This document shows, piece by piece, positions 1-9,204 of a DNA stretch of 64,000 nucleotides. How positions within the stretch are numbered: position 1 is the first letter of the stretch; each line of letters begins with the position of its first letter. A program made the position numbers and the translations under genes. Source of the DNA: Antiquaquibacter metalliresistens (lineage in GTDB: Bacteria; Actinomycetota; Actinomycetes; Actinomycetales; Microbacteriaceae); contig NZ_JARGEM010000002.1 of the NCBI RefSeq assembly GCF_029211225.1, forward strand, positions 62,001 to 126,000. Direction: 5' to 3'. Under the pieces are notes generated by a model that saw only the letters and a list, made by a program, of their open reading frames with translations, did not search any database and was not told the DNA's origin.

Positions 1-184
1 GCCCGGCGGTCGGACGGTCGAGTCCCCCGAGCAGGTTCAGCAGCGTCGTCTTGCCGGAGCCGGACGGGCCCCGCAGCACGACCAGCTCACCGGCTGCGAC
101 CTCGAGCGTGGCATCCGTGAGCGCGTGTACGGCCGTCTCGCCGGAGCCGAAGACGCGACTCAGTCCCTCCGCGCGAATGATCAC
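1..184 (-). CDS. ABC transporter ATP-binding protein, N-terminal part (runs off window)
   Basis: Minus-strand GTG start at 184 overlaps the TGA of the upstream ATPase (GTGA junction), so the two are translationally coupled. The 61 visible residues contain a Walker A loop (GPSGSGKTT, about residue 39) followed by [12 protein letters not shown], which is typical of the LolD/MacB class of ABC ATPases that pair with FtsX-type permeases. No ATG is available near the start. The gene continues beyond base 1, so the signature motif and Walker B are not visible. It is likely the second ATPase of the four-gene export or lipoprotein-handling operon; its substrate cannot be told from sequence. Confidence 0.9.
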   Translation of the reverse strand, partial: MIIRAEGLSRVFGSGETAVHALTDATLEVAAGELVVLRGPSGSGKTTLLNLLGGLDRPTAG

Positions 185-1053
185 GACTCGCTCCCTTCCG
201 TCGGGTAGACCTCGACGCGATCGTCCTCGAGCGCGAGGCGCACACGGTCCTTCATGGCCAGGCTCGTGATGTAGTCCTGCGGCAGCTGCAGGCGACCGAC
301 GCGGTCGAGCACCGCGAACTCCTCGGCCACGTGCTGCTCCCGGCCGTGCTCGTCGAGCTCGGTGCGCCGCAGCACCTCGGTGGAGGTGCGACCGTCTCGG
401 ATCTGCACGGTGCGGCGCACGTGACCGGAGACGCTCGGATCGTGGGTGACGATGAGTGTGGTGACCCCGAGCTCTTCGTTGACGGCCCGCATCACCTCGA
501 GCACGCTCGCCGAGGTCGCCTCGTCGAGCTCGCCCGTCGGCTCGTCGGCGAGCAGCACCTCCGGCTCGTTGGCGAGGGCGACCGCGATCGCGACGCGCTG
601 CTGCTCTCCCCCCGACATCGCGGCCGGCACGCGATCGCGCACGTGCGCGACGCCGAGCAGGTCGAGCAGGCCTGCGATGCGCGGGGTTCTGCCCTTGGTG
701 CCGGCAACCGACATGGCCAGCTCGAGGTTCTCGGCGGCGGTCAAGTAGGGCAGCAGGTTCCGGGTGGTCTGCTGCCACACGAATCCGACGGTGTGACGTC
801 GATAGCGGATGCGTTCGCGCCCGGTCATCGTCAGCAGATCATGCCCGGCCACCGAGGCCGCGCCCGCCGTGGGCACGTCGAGTCCGGAAAGGATGGTCAG
901 CAGCGTCGACTTGCCCGAGCCGCTCGCCCCGACGAGCGCGATGAGCTCGCCGCGGTCGACGCGCAGATCGAGTCCCTGCAGCGCTTGCACCTCGACGCCC
1001 TGCGCGACGAAGATGCGCACCAGATCGGTGCAGAGGATGTGCGGTGTCGCCAT
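181..1053 (-). CDS. ABC transporter ATP-binding protein with C-terminal AbrB-like tail
   Basis: 290 residues. Walker [10 protein letters not shown] near residue 45, signature MSGGEQQR, Walker B LLADEP and a switch histidine in IVTHD are all present, so the ATPase looks intact and belongs to the LolD/MacB group. After the ATPase domain a further ~45 residues (DRVGRLQLP ... DDRVEVYP) resemble a SpoVT/AbrB-type swapped-hairpin element, an extension I recall from some actinobacterial ABC ATPases (family knowledge). The start ATG overlaps the TGA of the permease gene (ATGA), and the stop overlaps the GTG of the next ATPase. It probably energises the FtsX-type permeases encoded immediately upstream. 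Confidence 0.92.
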   Translation of the reverse strand: MATPHILCTDLVRIFVAQGVEVQALQGLDLRVDRGELIALVGASGSGKSTLLTILSGLDVPTAGAASVAGHDLLTMTGRERIRYRRHTVGFVWQQTTRNLLPYLTAAENLELAMSVAGTKGRTPRIAGLLDLLGVAHVRDRVPAAMSGGEQQRVAIAVALANEPEVLLADEPTGELDEATSASVLEVMRAVNEELGVTTLIVTHDPSVSGHVRRTVQIRDGRTSTEVLRRTELDEHGREQHVAEEFAVLDRVGRLQLPQDYITSLAMKDRVRLALEDDRVEVYPTEGSES

Positions 1054-3743
1054 CAGTCGGCTCCCATTCGCAAGGTGGTGGTCGGGTTGGTGCGGCGCGC
1101 GGACACGATCGCGATGGCGATGGCGGCGAGCACTGCGAGCAGCACCGCGCCGAGCACGGCGGCCACGCTGAGGGGGTCCACGGCCGGCGCGGGCTGACCC
1201 ACACCGCCGGTGAAGGGTGTCAGGTCGACGGCCGCCGTGACGATGAAGGGCAGGCCAAGTCCCAGCATCGTGCCCGCGATCCAGGCGGCGATCACCGGCG
1301 GCACGAGCTCCCACGCGACCATCGCGCCGGACTGGCGTTCGGTCACCCCGAGCGTGCGCAGCAGCCCGAGCAGGCGCTGTCGCGACGCCGCGCCGATCGC
1401 CGCCGAGAGCACCACGGCGAGCGCCGCCAGCACCGCCGCGACCACCACCGCGATCAGCAGGGCCGAACGCAGTCCGGCGGTGGCCGGCGCCGATCGGGCG
1501 TCATCGATCGCCTCCGCGAGACTCGTGACCGCGGTGGTGGGGCCGCCGAGCTCGGTCAGCGCCGTGGCGATGGCCGCGTCATCCGCCGACGGAGCCGTGT
1601 CGACGAGCAGCAGTCGCGGCTGATAGTCGGTGCCCGCAAGCCGATCCGCGAACGCGCGGTCCACGATCGCCCACGGGCCGGACACCCCGTAGCCGCTCGA
1701 GCGCGGCGCGGAGCCGACGATCACGACCGGCTCCCCCTCGATGAGCAACTCGGCGTCGGGACCGACCGTGTCGGCCACGTCGCCCGAGAGCACGATCGGC
1801 ACCGCATCGCCCTGCGCGTCGGCGAGGCCCGCGGGAAGCTCCCGGAACGCGTTCAGCGTCTCCGCGTCGACCACGAGCAGCCGCAGATCCGTGCGCACCT
1901 GGTCGACGCGCAGCGCGACCGGTGCCGAGACGTCGATGCCCGAGACCGCGTCGACGCCGTCGAGATCGGATGCCGCGGCAACCGTCGACGCGTCGAACAC
2001 CGGCCCGGAGACCCGCACATCGGCCCCGACGGTGTCGAGTGCCCCGTTGTCGATACCGCGGTCGATCGTGGAGAGCAGCACGCTCGAGAACACCCCAACG
2101 GCGACCGCGACCACGAGGGCGAGCACGGCCTCGAGGGCGAGGGAACGATCCCGCATCGCCCTGGTCGCGCCCAGGAAGCCGACGAGCCCCCGGCGCGGGC
2201 GAAGGCGCGCGGCGATCCAGCCGATGGGCACCGGGTAGAGCCGCAGCACGAGCACGCAGACCGCGAGGCACAGCAACAGCGGGGTCGCGGCGAGCAGTGG
2301 ATCGATCGTGGTCGCCGACGTCGTGAGCCCGCGTCGCAGCAGCAGCACCAGCGCGGTCGCCGCCAGCAGCACCGTGAGCGCCTCGACGATCCACCGCACC
2401 CTGCCGACGCCACCCGAACCCAGGTCGACGCGCGTGGATCGAAGGCCGCCCGGTGCGGCCGCGGCCGCGAAGATCACCGCCGGGGCGAGGCCGAGCACCG
2501 CAGGCGCGACGATCTCCGGCAGCGTCACCGGCGCGGGCAGCAGCACGGCAGCGAGCACCACCGCGACGGCCGCCGGCACGATGCCGAGCACCGCGCCCTC
2601 GAGCGCCATCGCGCCGCGCAACTGCAGCCCCGAGGCCCCACGCGCGGCGGCCAGCGACAGCACGGCACGACGGCGTTCGACCACCGTCCGCGCGCCGAGC
2701 GCCAGCACCGCGAGCACGACGCCGAGCGGCCCGGAGGCGAGCATGGCCAACAGCGCCGTCGTCGTCGCGGCGCGATCGAGCACGGCGCCGAGGGCGGGTT
2801 CGACGGCGGAATCGAATCCGAGGCTCAGTCCGGGGCGGTCGCCGAGGCCCGGGATGAGCTGCGGCTGGTCGGTGAACGAGCGCAGTTCGGGGGCGAGGGC
2901 CGCGGCATCCCCCACGTCGAGTCCGTCGACCTCGAGCGGGTACCACACGGTCGTGCGCACACCGGTGGAGCCGAGCGCCGTGAGCGGGTTGACGTAGGCG
3001 ATGCCCGTGATCTGCGGCGTGCTGTTGCCGTCGTCGAAGCGCTGCGGTTCGAGCGCGGATGGCGCGTGCCGCCAGTACGGCGCGTCCTCATCGGCGGCGA
3101 CGAAGGTGCCCGAGAGCACCACGGGCAGGCCGACGCGATCGCGCACTTCGCCGACCGCCCAGCGCAGCGCATCCGCCGTTTCGACGGAGACCATCACCTG
3201 CACGGGCCCGTCGAACCGGTCGAGGCGGGCGCGTTGCGGAAAGGCACCGTCCACCAGCTCGACGCGCTCGGCGATCCACGGGTCGGCGGCCAGCCGGGTG
3301 AGCATGATCGGTGCATCGCGTTCGGGTTCGTCCGCGTTCGTCGCGAAGGCCTCCGACCGGCTGTAGTAGTCGGCTTCACCGAGTGCGTCCCGCAGCACGG
3401 GGGCCTGGGCCTCGCGCAGCCCGGCCAGCGCCTCATCGGTCGGCGCGTAGAGCTCGTCGACGCTCAGCTCGTGCCATGCCTCGAGCTGCTCGAACTGCTG
3501 CTGCTCACCGACACCGAGCTCCCCCCAGGGCGGCGGCACCGTGACCGCGGCGCCGACCCCGACGGCGGTGAGATCCCGCGCCTCGGGCGGGATGCCGGCG
3601 AGTTGGGTGTGCAGCTCCTGGCCGGTCACCACCGTGAGCGCGCGCGGCGCGAGGGCGGCGATGAGCACGACGAACAGCACGATGACCGCGACGAGCGTCG
3701 AGGCCCGCCACGAGGCGGCGAAGTGGCGCGGCAGAAGCCTCAT
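1053..3743 (-). CDS. FtsX-family ABC transporter permease (large)
   Basis: 896 residues from the ATG at 3743, which overlaps the preceding permease stop (ATGA). One membrane segment lies at about residues 15-36, followed by a ~330-residue extracytoplasmic domain, then a block of hydrophobic segments, a second soluble domain, and a final FtsX-type group of membrane helices at the C terminus (GLLRTLGVTERQ between helices is characteristic of FtsX loops). This is the duplicated MacB/LolC-like layout of large actinobacterial permeases, which use ATP to move or release substrates at the outer face of the membrane rather than across a channel (family knowledge). Substrate unknown. Confidence 0.88.
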   Translation of the reverse strand: MRLLPRHFAASWRASTLVAVIVLFVVLIAALAPRALTVVTGQELHTQLAGIPPEARDLTAVGVGAAVTVPPPWGELGVGEQQQFEQLEAWHELSVDELYAPTDEALAGLREAQAPVLRDALGEADYYSRSEAFATNADEPERDAPIMLTRLAADPWIAERVELVDGAFPQRARLDRFDGPVQVMVSVETADALRWAVGEVRDRVGLPVVLSGTFVAADEDAPYWRHAPSALEPQRFDDGNSTPQITGIAYVNPLTALGSTGVRTTVWYPLEVDGLDVGDAAALAPELRSFTDQPQLIPGLGDRPGLSLGFDSAVEPALGAVLDRAATTTALLAMLASGPLGVVLAVLALGARTVVERRRAVLSLAAARGASGLQLRGAMALEGAVLGIVPAAVAVVLAAVLLPAPVTLPEIVAPAVLGLAPAVIFAAAAAPGGLRSTRVDLGSGGVGRVRWIVEALTVLLAATALVLLLRRGLTTSATTIDPLLAATPLLLCLAVCVLVLRLYPVPIGWIAARLRPRRGLVGFLGATRAMRDRSLALEAVLALVVAVAVGVFSSVLLSTIDRGIDNGALDTVGADVRVSGPVFDASTVAAASDLDGVDAVSGIDVSAPVALRVDQVRTDLRLLVVDAETLNAFRELPAGLADAQGDAVPIVLSGDVADTVGPDAELLIEGEPVVIVGSAPRSSGYGVSGPWAIVDRAFADRLAGTDYQPRLLLVDTAPSADDAAIATALTELGGPTTAVTSLAEAIDDARSAPATAGLRSALLIAVVVAAVLAALAVVLSAAIGAASRQRLLGLLRTLGVTERQSGAMVAWELVPPVIAAWIAGTMLGLGLPFIVTAAVDLTPFTGGVGQPAPAVDPLSVAAVLGAVLLAVLAAIAIAIVSARRTNPTTTLRMGAD

Positions 3744-6535
3744 CGTGCGTCCTCCCGCACCGAGAGCGTGCGGGCCTGCGCCGTCACCCGTGCGCCGTAG
3801 ACAACGACGAGCACCGCGAGCACGAGCGCGAAGCCCCCGAGCACGACTCCGACGATGCCCGCATCCAGGGCGAGGGTCGTCGGCAGCGCCTCCGGTGCCC
3901 CGAGCACCGCGGAACGGGCGAGCCCGGCGACGGTGAGCACGCTCACGATCGTCCCGACACCGGCGCCGCCGAGCGCCGACCAGCCGAGCACCAGCGCGAG
4001 CTCCCTGCGACGCGAGGCGGCCTGCCCCCGCGCTGTGGTGCCGATCACCCGGAGCACGACCACCTCGCCCGCTCGGTCGCGCAGCATCGCACCCGCGATC
4101 GCACTCACGGCCGCGGCGGCGAGCACGAGGGCACCGACCGCCCCGATCCAGAGGGCGCCGCGGCCGGCGGCGAGCAGCAGGTCGCCGGGACGGGAGGCGA
4201 TCGTGGTCACGAGGATGCCGGGCCCGGCGAGCGCTGCGCCGACCTCCGCCGGGTGGGCGGTCGCGATCCACACCTCGTCGGCCGCCGGCACGGATGACGC
4301 GAGTGCGAGCTGCTGCGCCGCGAAGCCCGGCAGATCGACGGCCACGGCGAACCCGTCCGGCGTGCCGGGAACCACGGCAACGACGGCCGCGATCGTGCCG
4401 ACCACGTGACGCCCGGTGCCCGCGAAGCGCAGGGTGACCTCGTCGCCGAGGTCGAGCGCACCGCGGTCGGCGAAGGACTGCGAGACGGCGATCGGCAGTT
4501 CGAGGGCGCCCGACGGTACGAGCCGCAACGGCTGCGCGTCGACGCCCGGGGCGACGACCCAGTCGTCGAGGTCGAGCGCGGCGACGCCGCCGGGAGTGAC
4601 CGCCGCGACTTCCAACGGCTGCGGCGCGCCGTCGGGGAACTCGACGCCGCCGAGACTCCAGGCGCCCTCCGGCACGGCGAACGGCGCCTCGATGCGCTGC
4701 ACCGCTCCGAGCGCGTCGACGAGCCAGAACGAGACCTCGGCGTCCGCCTCCAACGCGGTCGTGCCCTCGGGCAGTTCGAGGGCCGGGGCCGTCGCAATGG
4801 CCGCGGCGAGGGCTGCGGCGTCGACGGTGCCGCCCGCCGGTTCCACGACGGCGGGCAGCAACTCGGCGGGCAGGGCGAGCAACTGCACGGCGTCGTCGCC
4901 GACCTGGAGGGTCGCGGTGAGGGCCGGGGATGCGGCATCCACGTCCGGCAGATCGGCGATCGGCCAGGCGGTCGCGACGCGCACGGCGGCACCGTTGCCG
5001 GCCTCGCGGGCGATCGTCGTGGCGCGCTCCCAGGTGGCCGAGTAGGTGCCGGCGACCACGACCCCGCCCACGGCGAGACTGACGAGCAGCACTGGGGTGG
5101 CGAACACCGTCACACGTCGGGCGAGCTGCCACCCGGCGAGCGCCCAGCCGAGGCCGCCGCGACGGGTGAGCGCCTGCAGACCGGCGGAGGCCGGCGCGAG
5201 CGCCACCACGACGAGCAGCGCGCCCGCGACCAGGGCGAGCGTCGGCGCGAGCACGGCGATCGGGTCGACGTTCGAGCGCCCGTCCGCCCCCCGCACGATC
5301 GGCGAACCGTAGAGACGGAATTGCCAGACCGACACCGCCGCCGCAGCGAGCGCGAGCACGACAAGGCCGTAGCCGGCGACGCGACGACCGCGGCCGGAAT
5401 CCTGTGCGCTCTCGCGGCTGAGTGGGCGCCGGGCGTCGAGCAGGGCGACGGCGCAGAACACGATCACGGTGGCGAGCGCGACGGCCGCAGCGATCGCCCA
5501 CACTGCGGCGCCCGTCACGAGTTGCGCGAGCGCGGCGCCCAGGGCCGCAGCCGGAACGGCGACCACCGCGGCCTCGACCGCGCTCCCCGCCATGATGCGC
5601 GAGGGCGAGGCTCCGCGCGAGCGCAGCAGGGCGGTCTCGACGACGCGCACCCGCACGAGCAGACGCGCCAGCTCTACCAGCGCGACGAGTCCGATGGCGC
5701 CGAGCAGCACCGCGGGCACCGGCGCGACACCGGCGAGCGCGTCCACGCTGCCCGCGAGTTCGCCCGCGAACGCCTCGAGCCCCCCGCTGGTGAGCACATT
5801 GCCGGTCGCGAACGTCTCCGATTCGCTGAGCGCCTCGCGCAGCCCAGCGGCGCCGGTCGCGATCGGCCCGAGGTCACCGGCCGTGACGAGGGCCGGATCC
5901 GGGGTGATCACCCAGCGCGCGAACGGTCGCAACCGGTCATAGCCGCCCTCGGCGACCACGAGCGGGCCGAAGGCATCCCCGTCGACCCCCGCCGCCGCGA
6001 ACGGCTCGCCGAACCAGACCGGGTCGAGCGCATCCAGCGCGGACCAGGTGCCCGTGATCGTGATCGCCGCGCCGTCATCGAGCTCGACCACGTCGCCCGG
6101 GACGAGTCCCAGCAGCGTCGCCGCGGCATCCTGCAGCACGCCTTCATCCGCACCGGTCGACCACGCGCCGCTGACGAGCGCGGCGCGATCCTGCACCGGC
6201 AGGGATGCCAGCACCACCCGCACCTCGCGACCGTCGACGCTCGCGGGCACCGGCTCCGACTGCACCGTGCGGTCGATGCGCAACGGCGCACCGGCGAACC
6301 GCGCGGCCGCGGTCTCGCGCAGTTCGGCATCCTGGGTGGCGCCCGCGGAACGCACCTCCACCCGCAGCGCCGCCTCGGAGCCGGTCGCCGCGGAGAAGGC
6401 GGCACGCACGCCCGAGTCGGTATCGCTGCTCAGATACCCCGCAAGCCCTCCGGATGCGGCAGCGATGACCGCGACCACACCGAACAGCGCAGCGAACAAC
6501 GCGAGGTGTGCGCGAAGGCGTTTCGCGGCGAGCAT
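3740..6535 (-). CDS. FtsX-family ABC transporter permease (large), first gene of operon
   Basis: 931 residues starting at ATG 6535. An N-terminal membrane helix (about residues 10-33) is followed by a long Ala/Asp-rich extracytoplasmic domain, a central cluster of hydrophobic helices, a second periplasmic-type domain and C-terminal helices with an FtsX-like loop (VLRVIGTTARGQ). It is paralogous in layout to the downstream permease, so the pair would form a heterodimer driven by the two ATPases. It is the first gene of the visible operon; the 49 bases upstream separate it from a small membrane-protein gene on the same strand. Confidence 0.87.
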   Translation of the reverse strand: MLAAKRLRAHLALFAALFGVVAVIAAASGGLAGYLSSDTDSGVRAAFSAATGSEAALRVEVRSAGATQDAELRETAAARFAGAPLRIDRTVQSEPVPASVDGREVRVVLASLPVQDRAALVSGAWSTGADEGVLQDAAATLLGLVPGDVVELDDGAAITITGTWSALDALDPVWFGEPFAAAGVDGDAFGPLVVAEGGYDRLRPFARWVITPDPALVTAGDLGPIATGAAGLREALSESETFATGNVLTSGGLEAFAGELAGSVDALAGVAPVPAVLLGAIGLVALVELARLLVRVRVVETALLRSRGASPSRIMAGSAVEAAVVAVPAAALGAALAQLVTGAAVWAIAAAVALATVIVFCAVALLDARRPLSRESAQDSGRGRRVAGYGLVVLALAAAAVSVWQFRLYGSPIVRGADGRSNVDPIAVLAPTLALVAGALLVVVALAPASAGLQALTRRGGLGWALAGWQLARRVTVFATPVLLVSLAVGGVVVAGTYSATWERATTIAREAGNGAAVRVATAWPIADLPDVDAASPALTATLQVGDDAVQLLALPAELLPAVVEPAGGTVDAAALAAAIATAPALELPEGTTALEADAEVSFWLVDALGAVQRIEAPFAVPEGAWSLGGVEFPDGAPQPLEVAAVTPGGVAALDLDDWVVAPGVDAQPLRLVPSGALELPIAVSQSFADRGALDLGDEVTLRFAGTGRHVVGTIAAVVAVVPGTPDGFAVAVDLPGFAAQQLALASSVPAADEVWIATAHPAEVGAALAGPGILVTTIASRPGDLLLAAGRGALWIGAVGALVLAAAAVSAIAGAMLRDRAGEVVVLRVIGTTARGQAASRRRELALVLGWSALGGAGVGTIVSVLTVAGLARSAVLGAPEALPTTLALDAGIVGVVLGGFALVLAVLVVVYGARVTAQARTLSVREDAR

Positions 6536-6584
6536 CCCTCGATTCTAAGCCGTCTACCCCTCGCCGCTCGTTGTCCGGTGGCCC

Positions 6585-6779
6585 CTAGGCGCCGAGCACC
6601 AGCAGCACGTGGTAGACCACGTACACCGGCCAGACCGCTGCCTGCAGCAGGCCGAGCACCACCGCCCAGAAGCTGCCGTCCGAGACGGAGATGAAATAGA
6701 TCGCCGCCCCGATGTAGGCCAACAGGAACACGAAGCCCCAGGGCCCGTTGCGCTCCACGAATCTCACACGCTCGGTCAT
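6585..6779 (-). CDS. Small membrane protein, function unknown
   Basis: 64 residues with two predicted membrane segments (about residues 14-32 and 38-60) and a short charged N terminus (MTERVRFVERNGPWG). A strong ribosome-binding site, GAGGAGG, sits just upstream of the ATG at 6779, supporting it as a real gene despite its length. It lies 49 bp upstream of the FtsX-permease operon on the same strand and could be co-transcribed. I do not recognise a named family. Confidence 0.7.
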   Translation of the reverse strand: MTERVRFVERNGPWGFVFLLAYIGAAIYFISVSDGSFWAVVLGLLQAAVWPVYVVYHVLLVLGA

Positions 6780-6906
6780 GAATCCTCCTCGGTTGGTGAG
6801 GCCAGACTATGAGGTGCGGGCACTGCCGACGAGGGACGAAGGGCCCACGCAAGGGCTACACTCGCGTACCGCACCGTTTCGGTGCGCGCAACAGGGCGGG
6901 GTCGCC

Positions 6907-8109
6907 ATGCTCGCTTCACCGACGCACCTGCTGTTCGCGCCGTTGATCGCTTGGTGGCTGGCCTCCGCGACGAAGTCCTGGCGGCAGATGCCGACGCCCG
7001 GCGAACGTCCGGTGTCGTTCGCCGCCGGCTCGAACGCGGATCGTGTACTGCTCGTGGGCGGAGGCATCGCCGTCGGTTACGGCGTGAGTTCCGCCGACCT
7101 CGCTCTCGGCGGGTATCTCGCGCGAGGGCTCACGCCGCTGACCGGCCGGGGCGCGTCCGTCCACACCGTGGCGCGGGGGACGTTGCGGGCCGCCGACGTC
7201 GAAGGGGTGCTCGCGAACCTCGACTTGGGACGCTTCGATGCTCTGATGATCAACCTCGGCTCCGACGAGGCCCTGCGCCTGGTGTCACCGCGTGCGTTCG
7301 CCCAGCAGGTCTCCGGCCTGCTCGACTGGCTCCACGAACACGTGAGCTCGCGCCTGGGAGTGATCGTCGTCGGCGTGCCCGACGTCACGTCGGTGATGAG
7401 GATGCCGCGCCCGCTGGCCCGCGTCGTGCGGCACCAGTGCGCGCGATTGGATGCCGTGCTCAAGTCCCTCTGCGGCGAACGTGACTGGGTGACCTACCTG
7501 CCGTTCGAACCCGCCGTGGCCGACCTCGAACGGGACGGGGACCGCCGCCTCTACGCGGCGTGGTCGGCGCTCATCGTGCCGACCCTGGCCCGAGTGCTCG
7601 ACGCCCAGATCGCGAACCCGCGGGACCCCGCGACGATCCAAGAACTCCGACGTCAGCAGGCGCTCGACGATCTCCGCATCCTCGACACCGGCCCCGAGGA
7701 GCGCTTCGATCGCATCGTCAAGTCCGCGCGCGACCTGTTCGGCATCCGCGGCGCGTCGATCACCTTCATCGACCGGGACCGGCAATGGACGAAGGCCTCC
7801 GTCGGCGGCGATGTGCAAGACTCCCCCCGGGGAAGTGCTCTCGGCGACGCGACCGTGCACAACGGCAAGCTGCTGGTGATCGAGGATGCCAGCACCCACG
7901 AACTCTTCCGCGGTCACCCCTGGGTGGCCAACGGCGGGGTGCGCTTCTTCGCCGGGTTCCCGATCGAGGCCGCGAACGGGGAGCGGATCGGCGCACTCTG
8001 CCTGACCGATCCGAATCCGCGCGGATTCAGTGCCGCGGACGACTCCCTGCTCGGCATGCTCGCGAGGCAGGTTCAGGTGGAGTTGTGGGGTATTCCCGAA
8101 CACGGTTGA
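6907..8109 (+). CDS. Degenerate SGNH-hydrolase-like domain fused to GAF domain
   Basis: 400 residues; ATG at 6907. Residues ~1-230 follow the SGNH/GDSL hydrolase fold (LLVGGGIAVGYGV ... INLGSDEA ... VGVPDV), but block I reads GGG where the catalytic GDS serine is expected, and no C-terminal DxxH is evident, so the domain is probably non-catalytic. Residues ~245-400 form a GAF domain (DLRILDTGPEERFDRIV ... GDATVHNGKLLVIEDA ... IGALCLTD). The combination suggests a sensor or binding protein rather than an esterase. It is a single gene, divergent from the small membrane protein. Confidence 0.8.
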   Translation: MLASPTHLLFAPLIAWWLASATKSWRQMPTPGERPVSFAAGSNADRVLLVGGGIAVGYGVSSADLALGGYLARGLTPLTGRGASVHTVARGTLRAADVEGVLANLDLGRFDALMINLGSDEALRLVSPRAFAQQVSGLLDWLHEHVSSRLGVIVVGVPDVTSVMRMPRPLARVVRHQCARLDAVLKSLCGERDWVTYLPFEPAVADLERDGDRRLYAAWSALIVPTLARVLDAQIANPRDPATIQELRRQQALDDLRILDTGPEERFDRIVKSARDLFGIRGASITFIDRDRQWTKASVGGDVQDSPRGSALGDATVHNGKLLVIEDASTHELFRGHPWVANGGVRFFAGFPIEAANGERIGALCLTDPNPRGFSAADDSLLGMLARQVQVELWGIPEHG

Positions 8110-8190
8110 CGTGGGCGTTGGCTCGGGTCGTGTCGACGACGCGTCGGAACCGGCGCGATGGGGACCCCGGTGATTCAAGGTGCTGCGTGG

Positions 8191-8250
8191 GTCCACAGAC
8201 AGCAAAGAACCCCGCCCAATCCCGGGCGGGGTTCTTTGCTGTCTGTGGAC
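8191..8250. terminator. 27-bp perfect inverted repeat, tRNA-Ala terminator
   Basis: Arms 8191-8217 and 8224-8250 are perfect reverse complements with a 6-base loop; the core is AAAGAACCCCGCC and its complement, a common actinobacterial tRNA terminator form. On the minus strand it follows tRNA-Ala directly, and the stem even includes the last five bases of the tRNA (8246-8250). It could also stop the plus-strand SGNH-GAF transcript ending at 8109. Confidence 0.85.
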
Positions 8251-8318
8251 CCTAGGGGATTTGAACCCCTGACCTCCTCGATGCGAACGAGGCGCGCTAC
8301 CAACTGCGCCAAGGGCCC
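8246..8318 (-). tRNA. tRNA-Ala (anticodon CGC)
   Basis: A 73-nt cloverleaf reads directly: acceptor GGGCCCT pairs with AGGGTCC, including the G3:U70 wobble that marks alanine tRNAs; D-arm GCGC/GCGC; anticodon stem CCTCG/CGAGG with loop TTCGCAT (anticodon CGC, codon GCG); five-base variable loop; T-arm AGGGG-TTCAAAT-CCCCT; discriminator A. CCA is not fully encoded. Confidence 0.97.
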
Positions 8319-8348
8319 CAGTGCGTTGACAAGGGTATCAGACCGAGG

Positions 8349-9155
8349 TCACCCCGCGGCGCGGCGGCGGGCCAGTGCGGCGTCGAGGTCGACGGGTGCG
8401 GGCGTGTCATCCACGATTCCCATGCGCGCGAAGCGGCTGGTCCCCGGGGCCGCCGCGGCGGGACGGATCGAGGTCGCCTCGCGCTCCGCGGCGCGGCGGG
8501 CCTCTTCCGCGAGCCGTGCTGCGGCCTCGAGGTCGACATGCTGCACGACCGCCGGAGCGTTCGGCTTGTCGAGGTAGAGCGGCTTGGGCACCGCCACCGG
8601 GCTCCAGCCGCGGCTGCGCTCGGCGGCGGGGGCGGCGACCGGTGCCGCACCGAGCGTGGTGCGGCGGGCCGGGCGAGCGACGCTCGTGGTGCTCGACCTC
8701 GAGCGTTCGGCGAGACGACCGAGCAGGGCGAGCGCCGAGACGGCGGCGAGCGCCGAGACGCCGAGCACCAGCCAGGAGCCGGATGCCGCACCGGTCGACA
8801 CCATCAGCGAGACCTGCACCACCCCCAGCAGCACCGCGGAGCCCAGCACGAGGGTCGTGAGCGCGCGAGTGCGGCGGATGCGGCGCGCCGTGAGTGCGCG
8901 CGGGTCCGGCGCCGACTGCTGCGGGATCGCGGGCCGCCCGACGGCCACCGGGAACGGCGCGGAGCGAGCGGCCTTGACGACATCCGGCACCTGCGCGGTC
9001 TCCGCGAGCACCCGGATGGTCTGCTGCAGGCGCACCGCGTTGCGTTCGGTCGCGAGGTACTCGCGCCGCTTAAGCCAGTTCGGCAGCAGGTAGGCCAGCC
9101 ACAGCGCGGCGGCGATCGCGAGCATGATGCCGCCGCCGACGCCCGTGATCTCCAT
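8349..9155 (-). CDS. Conserved actinobacterial membrane protein
   Basis: 268 residues from ATG 9155. An N-terminal membrane helix (about residues 5-24, ending PNWLKRREYLATERNAVRLQQTIRVLAE) is followed by a ~70-residue basic cytoplasmic stretch, two further membrane helices (about residues 100-150) and a long Ala/Arg/Pro-rich C-terminal tail with a coiled-coil-like AARLAEEARRAAEREA segment. Such proteins recur next to galU and the GNAT gene in this group of organisms (recollection of gene order), but no function is known to me. It ends just before tRNA-Ala. Confidence 0.75.
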   Translation of the reverse strand: MEITGVGGGIMLAIAAALWLAYLLPNWLKRREYLATERNAVRLQQTIRVLAETAQVPDVVKAARSAPFPVAVGRPAIPQQSAPDPRALTARRIRRTRALTTLVLGSAVLLGVVQVSLMVSTGAASGSWLVLGVSALAAVSALALLGRLAERSRSSTTSVARPARRTTLGAAPVAAPAAERSRGWSPVAVPKPLYLDKPNAPAVVQHVDLEAAARLAEEARRAAEREATSIRPAAAAPGTSRFARMGIVDDTPAPVDLDAALARRRAAG

Positions 9156-9204
9156 GGCCTCTACGGTACGAGCGGCGCGCCCCGGAGTGCGGGAGCCGCG
9201 CCGG

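Noticed and set aside
1044-3800. Long plus-strand open frame (918 codons) opposite the FtsX permease
   Set aside because: It is Arg/His/Gly-rich antisense sequence of the permease gene, typical of high-GC shadows; no domain or ribosome-binding site.
4406-6694. Plus-strand open frame of 762 codons opposite the second permease
   Set aside because: Same composition artefact; the minus-strand frame has coherent FtsX features.
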